Shown here piece after piece: positions 36,713 to 48,913 of a stretch of 64,000 bases of DNA (the stretch's first letter is position 1; each line of letters starts with the position of its first letter). This stretch comes from Dichotomocladium elegans (lineage: Eukaryota > Mucoromycota > Mucoromycetes > Mucorales > Lichtheimiaceae). The translations under genes were made by a program, and so were the position numbers. The stretch lies in assembly GCA_025716815.1 (NCBI GenBank), contig JAIXMN010000001.1, forward strand, positions 1,054,001 through 1,118,000. Direction: 5' to 3'. The notes under the pieces were generated by a model. It saw only the letters and a program-made list of their open reading frames with translations. It was not told the origin of the DNA and did not search any database.

Positions 36713-38470
36713 GGATAATAAATAACAAAGGTGCAAAAGCCTGGTTGGGAGAAATTGGGAAGGTCCGCTTCTCTCATTGTCTCCTGCGGTAAGTCGAGAG
36801 TGGCAAAGTTTCGAATTGTTATGTAAGATGGTACATATTCGTCGGCAGACAGTCTCTAGACCTTTGTTGCTTTTGCATATGAAACTCGTCCTCTTTAAAA
36901 GAATACCCATCTTTCCAGAATACGTATGAGTTAGCGCAATGCACTTACCTTCTTGTTGCAGGAAGGTCCCCGCTCCACATAGGCTGGACATCCAAAAATT
37001 TGGCATTGATCAAACCCGATGTATCGCCGATGTTGAACCGTAAGCAGACCTGGGCGATCCTGCCAACACTCCGTTCAATATAAAAAGTAACTGCATTCTG
37101 ATGTTGGGCAACATTGGTGATGAGGGAGTGAGTGCAGCGGTAACTCTGAGCGTGCTGGCACGCCATATATTCGTACATAATAGGCGAAAAGATGGGAAGC
37201 GGCGAGAACATTCTGATTGATGAATGTAGCAGGTGTTTAAGCGCACCTACACACAACTTGTATTGACGAGGACAACGTTAGAAGCTTTAAGCTGATGCTT
37301 GAAAAACGGGTCTTGAATTGCATCATGCACGTACTGGCAAAAGCCCCGGCTAGGAATCATACGTCCCATCCTCGTTCAGCACAATAATGGGGACACCGCA
37401 CTTACACAAGGGCCTTGAGAGCAGAAGCATCTCTTAAGAAACATCGAAGGCAGATGCCACCCACCTGTGTATCCTTATTCGAGAGCATAAGTGTGTTCTT
37501 CGATATCCATTTCATAAGAAACCGCATCCGTTGTTTCTGGTACAGACTTACGGGGGGGGTAGCAATTGCATCCGAGAATGGGGGGGGGGTCTTTGGGTAT
37601 CCAAAGCGATGCTCACCTCGATATATACAGCACGTGTGAAAACGGGTCGATTTCAGGCATGAATCTGGGGTGCGGTCTCGATACAGTATCAGATATCACT
37701 CCGTATAGCTTGAAGCTCCCTGTGGCCATCAGCTAAAAAAAAAGGTAGTGAGACGACTTGTCAACAAAATATGCAGGCCAGACAGACTACTGTACATTAC
37801 TGGATATGATTTCAGCTCTCTTAAGACTACATACAGCAGTATACCGAGGTGGGCTAAATATAAACATACCAAGACCGGTTGAAAGTTAGGGTGCAATGAG
37901 AAGAATTGTATTTTCTGTTGTGGAAAATAATCCTTTTAACTACTATCTATAAGCCGATATTTTGATACAATGCTATGCGACTTCTTTGTTTTTTTTTTCT
38001 TGTATGACATGCTGCTCGCACTCTTACTCATGTGTATATTTCCTTCTTCAAGACACATATCGCACAATGTGGATCATAACCATGTGTATCGCGTTGTTCT
38101 GACAGCAGCGGCTTGCGATAAGCCCCCACATGATGACAGTAATAGGATGAAGTCGCTTCGAATTCACTCGAATGATGGATGGGTTCCTCTGTATTTGTCC
38201 AGATATGTATTTTACAGGAATGTTATCCATGGATTAGCCATGTGGATGCGTCCCCACGCCGATCTGCGTACAAGTATGGTATGTGCTTCGACTCTGTCTC
38301 TTGCAGGGACTGCGAAATCCCCTCCCGAGCATACGTAGGTCCCGAGAACTTTCAATTTTGAAGCTCAGAAAAATTTGACGCGCTGGAGGAAAGGGGTGTG
38401 GATTAAAGAAACCTGACAGCTCAGCGACCACTTTCCTATTTTTTCCAGCTTCGCACAAGAATACAACAAG
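36713..38470. other. Intergenic region between divergent genes
   Basis: This stretch is the shared upstream region of the DUF423 gene and the CCT2 gene. ORFs up to 122 codons carry no motif. Two G-runs occur at 37,551-37,558 and 37,580-37,589. A stretch near 37,600-37,660 weakly resembles part of the DDE element, but the match is too short to annotate. Confidence 0.45.
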
Positions 38471-40586
38471 ATGGTAACGTACATCGCGTGAACATCTTTC
38501 ATCGACTTCCTAGCGACTCATATGCGTCATCTAGTCTCTTGCACCAGTGCAAATTTTTCAGGATCAAGCAACCGAAGAACGTGCCGAGAATGCGCGCTTG
38601 GTAATTCGCATACCCCAAGGGATTGCCCTGAATTCATCTAATATACCCATCGTATTTGCAAGTAGTCTTCGTTCATCGGCGCTATCGCGGTTGGTGATCT
38701 TGTGAAGAGCACACTGGGCCCCAAGGGCATGGTAATGCGTTTGTGGGGATAGCTGAGACTTGGATTCACAGTGTGAGCGAGAGCCATTGCCATATTGACA
38801 TGACGCCTATCTTTTTTTTTTTTTACCATCTAGGACAAGATCTTGCAATCGGCATCGACGGGTGAGATTCTCGTTACTAACGACGGTGCTACGATCTTAA
38901 AATCAATTGCACTGGACAATGCCGCCGCCAAGGTGCTTGTCAACATCTCCAAGGTTCAAGATGATGAAGTGGGCGATGGCACGACCTCGGTGTGTGTGCT
39001 TGCTGCTGAATTGCTTCGGGAAGCTGAGCGTCTTGTGAACCAGCGCATTCACCCTCAGACCATCATTGAAGGTTACCGTCTTGCCTCTGCAGCCGCATAC
39101 AAGGCATTGGAAGCGAGCGCTGTCGACAACAGCAAGAATACTGCCAAGTTCCGAGAGGATCTGATTAATATTGCAAAGACCACCTTGAGCTCCAAGGTGC
39201 TTTCCCAAGACAAGGAATATTTTGCCAATCTGGCCGTTGATGCTGTCCTCAGACTCAAGGGGTCGACGAACCTCGAAAATATCCAGATCATTAAGAAGCC
39301 CGGTGGCAAATTGATGGACTCGTACTTGGATGAGGGTTTCATCCTTGACAAGAAGATTGGTGTCAACTGCCCTAAGCGGATTGAAAATGCAAAGATCTTG
39401 ATTGCCAACACGCGTAAGTTTTTGAGTCTGCGTCAGCCTCAGGTTGGACAGGAGTGGCCAAAGCAGTAACGTATTTTTCCTTTGTATGTATTGGCATGAC
39501 GTATAGCCATGGATACAGACAAGATCAAGATTTTCGGTGCACGCGTGCGTGTAGATGCCACTGGCAAGTTGGCTGAGCTTGAGCGTGCCGAGCGAGATAA
39601 GATGAAAGCCAAGGTTGAGAAGATCAAGGCGCACGGCATCAACTGCTTTGTCAACCGACAATTGATTTATAACTGGCCTGAGCAGCTACTTGCCGACTCT
39701 GGCATTGCCAGCATTGAACACGCTGACTTCGAGGGTGTCGAGCGCTTGGCTTTGGTGACCGGTAAGATCAATAGTGGGAACGATGGGAAGAGGAGGAGGA
39801 AGGAAATGAAGAATGGGGTTTATCTAAAAAAAAATCAAGGTGGTGAGATTGCGTCGACATTTGACCATCCTGAGCTTGTCAAACTTGGTCACTGTGATCT
39901 TATTGAGGAGATCATTATCGGTGAAGATAAGGTATGGTATGGGCGCATGGGAACATGAGGGTACTAAGAACAGTGTCTTAATTGGGCCTTCTACAGCTGA
40001 TCAAATTCTCTGGCGTTGCTGCTGGTGAAGCATGCACCATCGTTCTTCGTGGTGCTACACAACAGTTGCTTGATGAAGCCGAGCGCTCTCTGCACGATGC
40101 TCTGTCTGTTTTGTCACAAACGGTTGGCGAGCCCCGCACCGTGTTGGGCGGTGGGTGCACTGAGATGCTCATGTCTAAGGCCGTTGATGAGGCCGCTGCC
40201 AAGACGGCCGGCAAGAAGGCTATTGCGGCCGAGTCTTTCGCTAAGGCGCTTCGACAAATGCCAACGATCCTTGCCGACAATGCGGGCTTTGACTCCTCTG
40301 AGCTTGTCGCGCAGCTCCGTGCGGCACACTACGAAGGCAAGTCCACCTCCGGTCTTGACATGGTAAACGGTGCTGTTGATGATGTCCGTAAGCTTGGCAT
40401 CACCGAATCTTTCAAGCTCAAGAAGCAGGTCTTGCTTTCAGCATCAGAGGCTGCTGAGATGATTCTGAGAGTGGATGATATCATTCGTTGCGCACCTCGG
40501 TATGTTAACATGATGGGGGAAGGGAATAGGGAGAGAATGATCTTAACACATCTTCTGTTTCGATTTGTAGCCAACGAACTGCTTAA
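38471..40586 (+). CDS. CCT2: T-complex protein 1 subunit beta (CCT2)
   Basis: The beta subunit of the cytosolic TRiC/CCT chaperonin folds actin, tubulin and other proteins using ATP. Eight exons (38,471-38,473; 38,535-38,600; 38,666-38,731; 38,834-39,413; 39,507-39,761; 39,840-39,931; 39,997-40,499; 40,571-40,586) join in phase to 526 residues, the normal length. The first coding exon is only the ATG; exon 2 opens with SLAPVQIF, as in animal CCT2. Chaperonin motifs are present: [12 protein letters not shown] (P-loop region), [18 protein letters not shown] with the catalytic Asp, and near the C-terminus GGGCTEM and [14 protein letters not shown]. The last exon encodes only the final few residues. 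Neighbouring genes are unrelated. The model is supported in every junction by phase and homology. Confidence 0.96.
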
Positions 40587-40888
40587 ATTCACAGCCTGTA
40601 ACACAACGAAAAAAGGAATAAAAAAAAAGTACACGCAAATAAAGGAGTATACCTCATTATCATTCACCAAGATGTTGGTGCACGCACATACTACGTACAA
40701 AGTCGCTCTTCTGCCAGTCAAGCAGACTGACACAGAACCGATTATGAGTGAAGGCCCCTCGCCTGTGTGAATTGAAAGAAAAATAGACAATGAATGCGAT
40801 TTGTTCCACATGTTATGCAATCAGCCTTGTTTAGGATAAACAATGTATCTCTTTTCCCGAGAAATAGTCATCAGCCTTCCCCCGTTCA

Positions 40889-42206
40889 TCAGCTTTCCAT
40901 CCTCCGCGCTCGTACTATATGGGATGCAATATCAATCAAGGCAATATCTACCCCCATATTTCTATCCCAATACCGCATCGTCACCTACCGTCATTACGTA
41001 TAGGAATCTTGAGGCCTTGCTTAGCAAAAGTCTTGGAAAGTTCTGTTGATTCTACAGATGACACAAATATTAGCACATCGCGCATAAAAACACGACTATA
41101 CTTACCGGTCATGCCAGGGAACTTGGACGCACACAGAAGGGAAAGAGAGGAAGATGAATGGGACAAGACAATAGGTGTAGACGAGGGTGAGCCAGCCGGC
41201 CGTGCATAGAGTGTTTATTTCATTTTATCAAATACCTTTTTCGCAGAATAGACGGTGAAAGGATTTGAAAACGTTTGACAGAGGATCTTTGACTTTGCGC
41301 CCGGCTGAAAGTCCGTGCTGATATGTGTGTACCTGCCTTAGTGGAGATGTGCATGTAAGGATACAAGCCCGCTCACTCACTCACTCACCTAGATAATTTC
41401 ATCAAGCTGAACCGCAGCGTGTATTGACCTTCGGTCCGGATGCTCAGGTCAGGAAAGGCAAAGTACAAGCCTTGTTCACCCTCGGGGTTTTTCAGCAGGC
41501 TCGGTGAGCTCACTAAGGATCCCATGAGGACACGTGTATATTTGGGCGGATTGGAGATGATGTTGCGTTCCTCTTCGCGGTCTGCCGACCACAGAGTGAC
41601 ATGAAGCACAAAGAAAGGCGTCTGGAGGGTCCTAATACACATCAGTACCTTTCTTTTTAGTCCACGCGCATGCATCTTTATTTTTTTTTTCCTCTAACGC
41701 TTGCCCCCTCTCTCCATTCTCTCTCACTTTATATCGGCCGGTTGACCATCTTCTCTAACAATAAGTTGAACAATCGGGGGTGGATCGATCGGCCGACGGT
41801 CCTTCTCACCAAATCCACACATCCGCGCATGTAACGGCTGCTGACATACCACCAACTCATAGGTTCTATTCTCCTTTCTATCAAATCCGACCAATCCGCA
41901 CTGCGACGAACCGGGCTGGAGTTCCGAGTTGGGTTTTTCGGCCTCATTATGCATCAGGCCCATCGCATCGCCGACCGTCATGGCATCCGGCCCACCCAAA
42001 CCTAGACTCTGGTCTGTCGTCAGACCGGGTATCCTGTTTTCGGTTACAGAATGTGTGATGTTAGTCGTCGTCGTCGTAGGAGTAGCAGTAGTAGCGGCGG
42101 TAGTAGCATCCACAATCGGTTCAGGAACCGAGGTTGGCAGCAGACGACATGGTGCCATGCCGGGTGGCCGTCGTGGATCATCGGTCATTGCTGAGCTGTA
42201 TGTCAT
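40889..42206 (-). CDS. Velvet-domain regulator
   Basis: This is a fungal transcription regulator of the velvet family (VeA/VelB/VosA/VelC group), which couples development, sporulation and metabolism to light and stress. Six exons on the complement (41,728-42,206; 41,389-41,631; 41,236-41,317; 41,106-41,121; 40,989-41,051; 40,889-40,914) join in phase to about 302 residues. The velvet domain begins at about residue 119 with TYELVVCQQPLHARMCGFGE and RRPIDPPPIVQL. It continues with LQTPFFVLHVTLWS and the late block NPFTVYSAKKFPGMTESTEL, and closes with FAKQGLKIPIRND. The first 110 residues are Pro/Thr-rich and disordered. Exon 4 is only 16 bases. The start could be the second ATG at 42,188. The last two junctions beyond IPIRND are the least certain. 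I cannot say which velvet subfamily it belongs to. Confidence 0.9.
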
Positions 42207-42612
42207 TGAGAAAAGAATTATGCTTGGTTAAGACGTTATATGGGAGAGATGGAGACGTGAGAGAAGGAAGGAAGAAGACACAAAACGAACGAGTAAGAGA
42301 TTAAATGGGGACGGGGGGAGGCAGGGCGGTAGTATTTCGATGGCCGCCTCTTTTTTCTCGCCCTAGCCATTCCCTTCCGAACACTTAGTTATGAATGTTA
42401 CATCTCTATTTGCGTGTGCTAGACATGGATCCCTCTTATCCCTATCCAAGTATGGAAAGAGAATTATATCGGCGTTTGTGCGGGTGTGGTTGTGTGTAGG
42501 TGTATCTTTTGTGCTAGTACGTCCTGCCGCGTGTGCATGACATGATATGGTAATAAAAAAAAATTCGTGCCTCAGGGTCTATGCTACGATGACTACTACT
42601 GCGATCTTTCTT

Positions 42613-44621
42613 CTACTCGGGTTTGCCAATCAATCCTTTACCCCAAGTCTGGATTACCCGCGAGCACTGCTTGCGGACATGCTCAGACCGAGGAGTTTTC
42701 CAGAGCTTTAGCGAGTCAAGTTGCCGCGCATGATGGACGCATTGCTCCCAGATAAATTTCGCATACAATCTGTTTTCTACCACGTGCTGATCATCCCCAT
42801 CATTAAAGGATTAATTTAGGCTGTCTTCTTAACTGAACAAAACCATATTACTCACGTCAATATCGGGCATGATGTATTCCTTGTTCTCTGGTAAGCGGAT
42901 CACGAAGTCGTCCGGTAAGACCCAGAATTCACCGCCTGCGAGATAGCTGGATAGGAAACATGCGGATCGACGGTCTAAAAATCGTTCCGTACACCTATTT
43001 TTATGCACCGATGCCATCCATTAATGCTTCCAATCTAGGCGTCCCTGTATATCCTATCTAATTACCAGGGTTGGGTCAATTTGCTTGCAATGACAACAGG
43101 TTCATAGTCGTGGTGATAGCTCTCGACTGGGTACAGTGACTTCGCATCTCGCCATCGGACAAGATTTGTAGGCCCCTCGTTCATATCCCAGTGAGTGTCA
43201 TAAAGTCCAACCTCTTGCTCGTTCACGAACTCCAACAGTCGGCTTTTATGATAAGGTATAGTGAACTTGCTCCGGTTCGAGTCAGTGAATCCAAACGTTG
43301 GGACAACAAGCATATCGCCCTCCATCAGCAGCGTTTCGAAAATATTACGGTTCGTGCTAAAGGTGCGCCGTATATCGGTAGCAGGCACGAGGTTACTTGG
43401 CATCTCACACACATAATCCGTGCGCGCCAGAAGTCTGGCCATATTTCGCTCTGCATTGCGAGGGAGTAGTACGGACACTATTGGCCCGGAAAACTGAACA
43501 AGATGGACATCGGCGCGCAAAGGAAGCTCTGAATGACTTGCATATGCCTTCTTAATCTCCACGAGTTTTAAGTCATCCTCGTTTCCCGCGTGCAAAATGG
43601 CAGAGATCGGTCCTGAGAGATAAAACATTAGGAAATGCAGCCAGGACGTATTATTTCCTCTACAGTATCTTTTTTCTTTCTTACCATGCCAATGGTCCGC
43701 TAAGCGTTCAAGCTCATTCCAGGTGCCTGGCGTCACGGTCGTGACAAGGGTAATGTCGTCGGTGGAAGGTATCTGGGAGCCTTTTAACCAGAATGGTTGA
43801 GCAGTCTTCGCAGCCTCATAGTACGATTTCGAGAATAGTTTCGACATTTTTAAACCGTGTGTCATACTATCCACCACGGAGTAGGGCTTATCTAGCAGCA
43901 GATGCTTCCGAACTGAGCCGCTCTTCCTCCAACGATTTTTTTTTTTTTGCTATCCACCCTACTGGAACTTCTACATACCTGCATCGTACGTCCGCTCAGG
44001 TTTCCATTGATCGCCAAATCGGTCATCAAGCTTGGGCGTTGATGTAGTAGACCATTTCCACATATGATTGAAGGACAGGAAGACAGAAAAAAATATGTAG
44101 AAGAACAATACGAACCGCAATGGAGCCGGAATGCCTGACAGCCAAAAACGTTTATGCCTTGCAGTGCCGCCAAAAGCTTGTCCGGTCTTGTCATGTGGAA
44201 GCAAAGGGCCCGAGGAAGAATCGAACAGTCCAATAAACTGGTTCAAGTACTTTCGCCAGAAGTATGTGCTTGAACGCGAACCTGCTCGTTTGGGTGATGA
44301 AGGGTATCCCGCGCCATTGATTTTGCTGGTGCTGCCGCTGCTACTACTGCTGTTGCTGCTGCTGCTTCCGATGCTGCTATTGCCAGCAAGAGAAATGCCT
44401 GCAGCGGTGGCAGCAAGCAATGAGGAAGGCCCGACAGAAGATGTGACGATGGGGGCTGGGGGCGGGGCTGATGCTGTAATAGGAACATTCTTTTCGGGAA
44501 TGGCATACAGACCCGACGAAATGTTGAGAGATGGCTTGCGCTGATGCGTTGTTCTCGATGACTTAGTCACCGATGTTGACCGGGATTGCTGCTTTGGTAC
44601 AGACTGGCCTGAATCTGCCAT
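42613..44621 (-). CDS. GT49-family glycosyltransferase-like type II membrane protein (LARGE/B4GAT1 type)
   Basis: A Golgi-type glycosyltransferase homolog. Five exons on the complement (43,979-44,621; 43,685-43,891; 43,066-43,612; 42,856-42,994; 42,613-42,786) join in phase to 569 residues. A Ser/Asn-rich cytosolic region of about 165 residues precedes a signal-anchor helix (FVLFFYIFFSVFLSF). The lumenal domain has GT49 blocks: DITLVTTVTPGTW, WHGPISAILH, PRNAERNMAR, GPTNLVRWR, HHDYEPVVIA, CTERFLDRRSACFLSSYLAGGEFWVLP. Animal LARGE and B4GAT1 add glucuronic acid to the dystroglycan matriglycan. The metal-binding Asp-Ile-Asp expected after PRN..RN.A is Pro-Ser-Asn at about residues 355-357, so catalysis may differ or be lost. 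Substrate is unknown in fungi. Confidence 0.88.
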
Positions 44622-45748
44622 TAGGTTTCCTCTCTCAGGTCAACTGGATTGAAAGGGGGGTTGGAGGAAAAAAAGCGTTGACCCCTTTTAGCCGGAAGAG
44701 CTAAAAAGGAAGTATATTCTATTTGGGCGCCGCTTTTTCTTCACTATTTTTTACCTAGCTCGTAAAAGAATCTGATCGACGATAGTATTTACCACTTTGT
44801 GTTCGCACCTTTCTTTATTGTTTGCAATGATGATCAGCTTGTTACTGAGCTGATCAAAGGTTTCCCTGAATCCGGACTTACCATCAGCGCGTCTCATCAT
44901 TGGATCTACATCTATTCTTTCCTTCTTTGCAAGTTCCGAGTCGCTTTCTACATTTGTGTGCCCATCTAACGACGTAATGCCTCATCTCCTAAACCGAGCT
45001 ATACTGTAACGTATGACTACAGAAATCCTATCCTATCCGCTGGTGAAGGAGCAGTTAGCCAGGTCTGTAACAGAAGATTTGCGGATGGCTTATATCGGAC
45101 GCTTCCCCCTTCCCGAATTGATTCCTTTGCAGTGGCATACGAACTATTTCAAACCTTTCTGAAGCGCGCTTCTATCTATTGCACATGATCTGCATGACCA
45201 GGCTGTACCTAGCGCGTCAGGATGACCCTCACAACGGCCCACCTTGGTAGACTTGGGCAAAAAGCGCCATACCCGCTTTGTTCGTACTGAACGCAGTTGT
45301 CCTTATCTTCACGAAAAGGTCTCAGACTGCTTCATCCCATCCGTGAGAGATGACGGAAGCTGAGTTTTAGCCCATACCACACACATACGCACACGTACAC
45401 ACATCTTTTGTATGAACAAGAGCTGCCGATTTGAAGCGTCAGTCTTTTGGGCATAGAGAGGTTGTGTTCCTGGACAATTTTCCCGTTTTCGGGTTGGCAT
45501 ATATCTGCGTTACATACTCAACCCAATGTCTCGGTGAAAAAATAAAAAAAAGTGCGGTGGTGTCTCGGTTTAGAAACTTAGCCTATACTATCCCCAAAGA
45601 GCAAAATGGGGGTTTATAACCTGAAAGGATAATGATGTATCTAAATCATTTATGGCATAGTCTAAATGGAATGCGGATGATGCACAGAATAGAAAAGCAG
45701 CAAGCATTCCCTTTTTACTTGTCGTTCTTTCTTTTCTTCCATACTAAA
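44622..45748. other. Divergent intergenic region
   Basis: This is the shared upstream region of the GT49 gene and the CYSTM gene. Only short unrecognised ORFs are present. A CA-rich alternating tract (ACACATACGCACACG) lies at 45,379-45,400. Confidence 0.5.
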
Positions 45749-46043
45749 ATGGGTCATCATCATTACCAGCAACAACCGCAATATTACGCCCCGCCCCGCC
45801 CCAGGCGACACATCATCCATACCCTCCGCCCCAGGGTCAAGGTAAACCCTGAGGGAAGCATTTTAAAGATCAGGCCATGTTCCAGAAAAGATTGAAGCGG
45901 CTCTTATAGGATATTATCAACCACAGCCGCATCCAAATACCGTTTACTTGCAACAGCCACAGCAACAGCAAAAAGAGCATAACTGTTGCATGGCCTGTTT
46001 GATTGCCTGCCTTGCTTGCTGCGCCCTTGATGCCCTCTTCTAG
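45749..46043 (+). CDS. CYSTM-type cysteine-rich tail-anchored protein, possible frameshift
   Basis: This is a short protein ending in a cysteine-rich membrane module (CCMACLIACLACCALDALF), the hallmark of CYSTM proteins, which sit at the plasma membrane and are linked to stress tolerance. The N-terminus is His/Gln/Tyr/Pro-rich. The best homology-like model splices from about 45,842 (PPPQGQG) to 45,910 (YYQPQPHPN), but it needs a one-base shift within the CCCCGCCCCGCCCC tract at 45,789-45,804, because the ATG frame there reads into RPRRHIIHT. An alternative intron from about 45,841 to 45,889 keeps one continuous frame through both parts and gives about 80 residues, with a basic middle segment. 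Which is used cannot be decided from sequence. The cysteine module itself is unambiguous. Confidence 0.7.
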
Positions 46044-46293
46044 GCAGCTACATTGTATCCTTAGCTAGTTTAGATAAACGTCATGTATCAAAGACTTTAT
46101 TTTCATATCTCGGTTCTTGGGTATCTGGGCCGCAATGATGGGAACTGGGGGGGCTGGGCAGAGCTGTGGGGTAAGGAGGAAACTATCTATGTATATAGAA
46201 AATCATTCGTAATTCTACATGAATGTGCGCTAGTGTACGAATATTTGTTATATGAAGAGATATGAATCTGTCTGTTAGCCCGGGTATTTTTTT

Positions 46294-47122
46294 TCAGATG
46301 GCTTTTGAAAACCATTCATCGAGGTGGTTAAAATGAGATTGACACCGACGAAGACCACCCGATATGGTAGAGGTCAATCCGTGTGTATTCTTGGACATTG
46401 GCTGCTCTTGCTCTTGCTGGAACATCTTGGATAACAGCGATTCCTGTTTGAGACCTGTTGCTATAGAGCGGGTCATTTCTTGCTTTGCAAAGAGTGAAGT
46501 GTCGACGTCGGTGACCGTATCGCCTTCGTCGCTTATGATCGAAGAAGGAGACGAGGAGAAGGTGGTGGCTGTTGCGGTGGCTGTCCAGTATAGGTCATCA
46601 TACATGCTACTGCTTCCAATGGTCCCATAGTCATCGTCGTTGTCGCTTTCCTCGTCCTGGTCATGGTCGATATAGAACTTTGACGAGGTGATGGCGGCAG
46701 AAAGCTTATCATCTTCCGCTGGGGCATTGAAGGTTTGGGCATTCTGCGCATAATAGGCAGACAAGTCAGGCAAAGATCGTGAGCGAGATAACTGCGGTGT
46801 CACCGATGAGGCAGCTGAAATGGGTGTCAAATCCGGTTCTGTCGTAATCGCCGGTCGGGTTTGTTTTCCCATAACCGCCTGCCGATACCATAGCCTCCAT
46901 GTCATATTCTCTAACCGAAACCCATTCCGGAGCTGTCGCTTGCACTTTGTAAACACTAAAATGGAGAGAAGAGAGGAGGGAAACGAACGTTTGTTGAGTT
47001 CTGTTTGGGAATATTGGATGATGTACGCTCTTACTTGTCCATAACGAAGAGAGCTCTTCCATGTTATTCCATGGTAATGCACGTGTCGCGTGTAAGTTGG
47101 TTACCACGAATTGCAGATCCAT
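46294..47122 (-). CDS. DUF1752 domain protein (nitrogen/PKA-type regulator)
   Basis: This regulatory protein has the fungal DUF1752 motif, found at the N-terminus of AreA-type GATA factors and in PKA-regulated phosphoproteins. Two exons on the complement (47,035-47,122 and 46,294-46,955) join in phase to 249 residues. The domain spans the splice: ELSSLWT followed by MFTKCKRQLRNGFRLENMTWRLW (about residues 23-52), matching the family pattern LWxxFTKCK...RLENxxWRLW. The remainder is acidic and Ser/Thr-rich and contains RSRSLPDLS, a likely basophilic kinase site. There is no GATA zinc finger, so it is not a DNA-binding AreA itself. Residues at the C-terminus (GGLRRCQSHF) resemble another phosphosite. 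The start at 47,122 is chosen because it directly precedes the domain. Confidence 0.85.
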
Positions 47123-48913
47123 GTTGATACTGGTTAATATGGGACTGTTGTGGATCCAACAAACGAGCAAGCGCAAAGCGGCTGGATTAAGATATACAAA
47201 GAGAGAGAGAGAAAAAAAAAGGTCAGAAACGTCGCTCCCCTCCTTCTTTAAAAAGAAAAAATTTAGTCGCCGTGAACCCGCACTTTGGGGCGGATCGTTC
47301 CCAATCCGACCCCAAGCAAAGCAAAAAAGACCTGCACAGGGGAGCAGTGTGTGGGGCAGATTATACAAAAAAAAATTACCGTTCCCGTTGTGAGGTTAAC
47401 GAGTTTTCCATACAAAACGTGAGAGAATATTCATCCATATTAGTACTTGGAAAAGGATAGCCCCTCCTGCTTTCCTCGTCGACGCAAAAGACGCCTCTCG
47501 TTGTCCGAGTAGCGCACCACACGTGCCCAAGCTGTTACTACGGCATGCATTTTATGACTCTTGTCAAAAGGCTGTCAATGATAAATCTGACTGCCAACAT
47601 TACACCAGATGATCCTTTCCCTTTCTTTGTCAGACAAAGCTAATCAGAGAATGATGGAGAAACTAGGCGCGTGCATGCAACGGACGCATGGCATTCATCC
47701 AAAGGCTTTTGCAGCTCCCTCACTCTAAGCTTCATGGTAAATTACCAATGTCGGAGCTTATCCCGCGAGCATACCGACTTCGTCATGCACTGAGTCGCAC
47801 AAGGATGGCTAGTCCTGTTGTTTTTCTGTCTTTTCCTATTTTCTTCATAGACCAGAATGATATTCTCGTATATTCTCTTTAAAAGACATACCGGTGTCAA
47901 CAGAGACGATGGATAACGGGACAATTGTCCGATATCAAGCATATATCTTTCTCTCTCTTTAATGGACATCTGTCGTACTACAAATATCTCCACAAATGGC
48001 TGATGTATCCTTTTACTCCTCAATGGCGCGCCTATGAGACAAACCGGCATAAAACCAAATAAAGGGTGCAGCCACTTATCAAATCACGCGGACCTGCGCG
48101 TGGAAATCAACACTTCTCAGGTCAGTTGTCATGGAAGAGAAACCAATAAGTTGATGAAGAAGCTAAACTCATTGTTGCATACAAAAGTCGATTCATGCAA
48201 CTTTAGGCAGGGCAGGGACATTGGTTCAATTACCCGCATACTGCTAATACCCGCGAATTCATCACTCGTCCCACCCGCTCCCGCGCAGAACAAACCCCCC
48301 CCCAAGGGGATGAGGGCAGCTAAATGGTGCAGATGAAAGACCTGCTACCACTTCTAGGTCATGAGTCTATTGTATTTCCGTTGGATCCATTTGCAGTAAA
48401 TAGATTGAAATAGATCATTTTACTTGAAGAAAACAAGAGAATGAATTAGGGTACTGTGTATCTCGAGAAGGAGGTACTGTTTTCCTTTTTCTTTAGAATA
48501 TCAGCCGCCTAAGGGGCTGCGTATACGCACTTGTGATTGCGTTCTTATCTCTCTTTTTTTTTTAATCAAGTACGATGGCTCCCTATTGATAATCATGACT
48601 CTTACATGAATCAACCTTATTATGACCCAAAATCTCCACTTCCCTACTGGAACAGATCTTGGGTTCCCCCTCCCTCTTCTTGCTAGAATATTGCTTACTA
48701 ATCCCAGCCAAAATAGATTCCTGGCAGTAAATAGGGGGTGGGGCTTTGCGCCGCATAACTTTTTAATCAGTCGTAGTAACGACGTTTTTCATGGATATGA
48801 CATGGATGTTCAGCGTTACCAGATGCAAATAAACGAAAAATAAAAAAAGAATGTGCTTGTTGAAGGTATTGGGGTGATTCAGCTGAGGGTATCATGGAGG
48901 AAATATATTGTTG
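47123..48913. other. Intergenic region
   Basis: The first 250 bases form the promoter of the DUF1752 gene and contain purine-rich and A-rich tracts (47,200-47,270). Beyond that only short ORFs without motifs are seen, including one of 102 codons at 47,742-48,050 on the complement, which is considered chance. Confidence 0.5.

Noticed and set aside
37590..37670. Weak resemblance to the middle of the DDE element (AAAACGGGTCGATTTCAGGC)
   Set aside because: The match covers only a few tens of bases with many differences and no neighbouring blocks; it is too weak to call a further copy.
43278..43301. GGTTCGAGTC-like sequence resembling a tRNA B box
   Set aside because: It lies inside the coding exon of the GT49 gene and no matching A box or cloverleaf could be formed.
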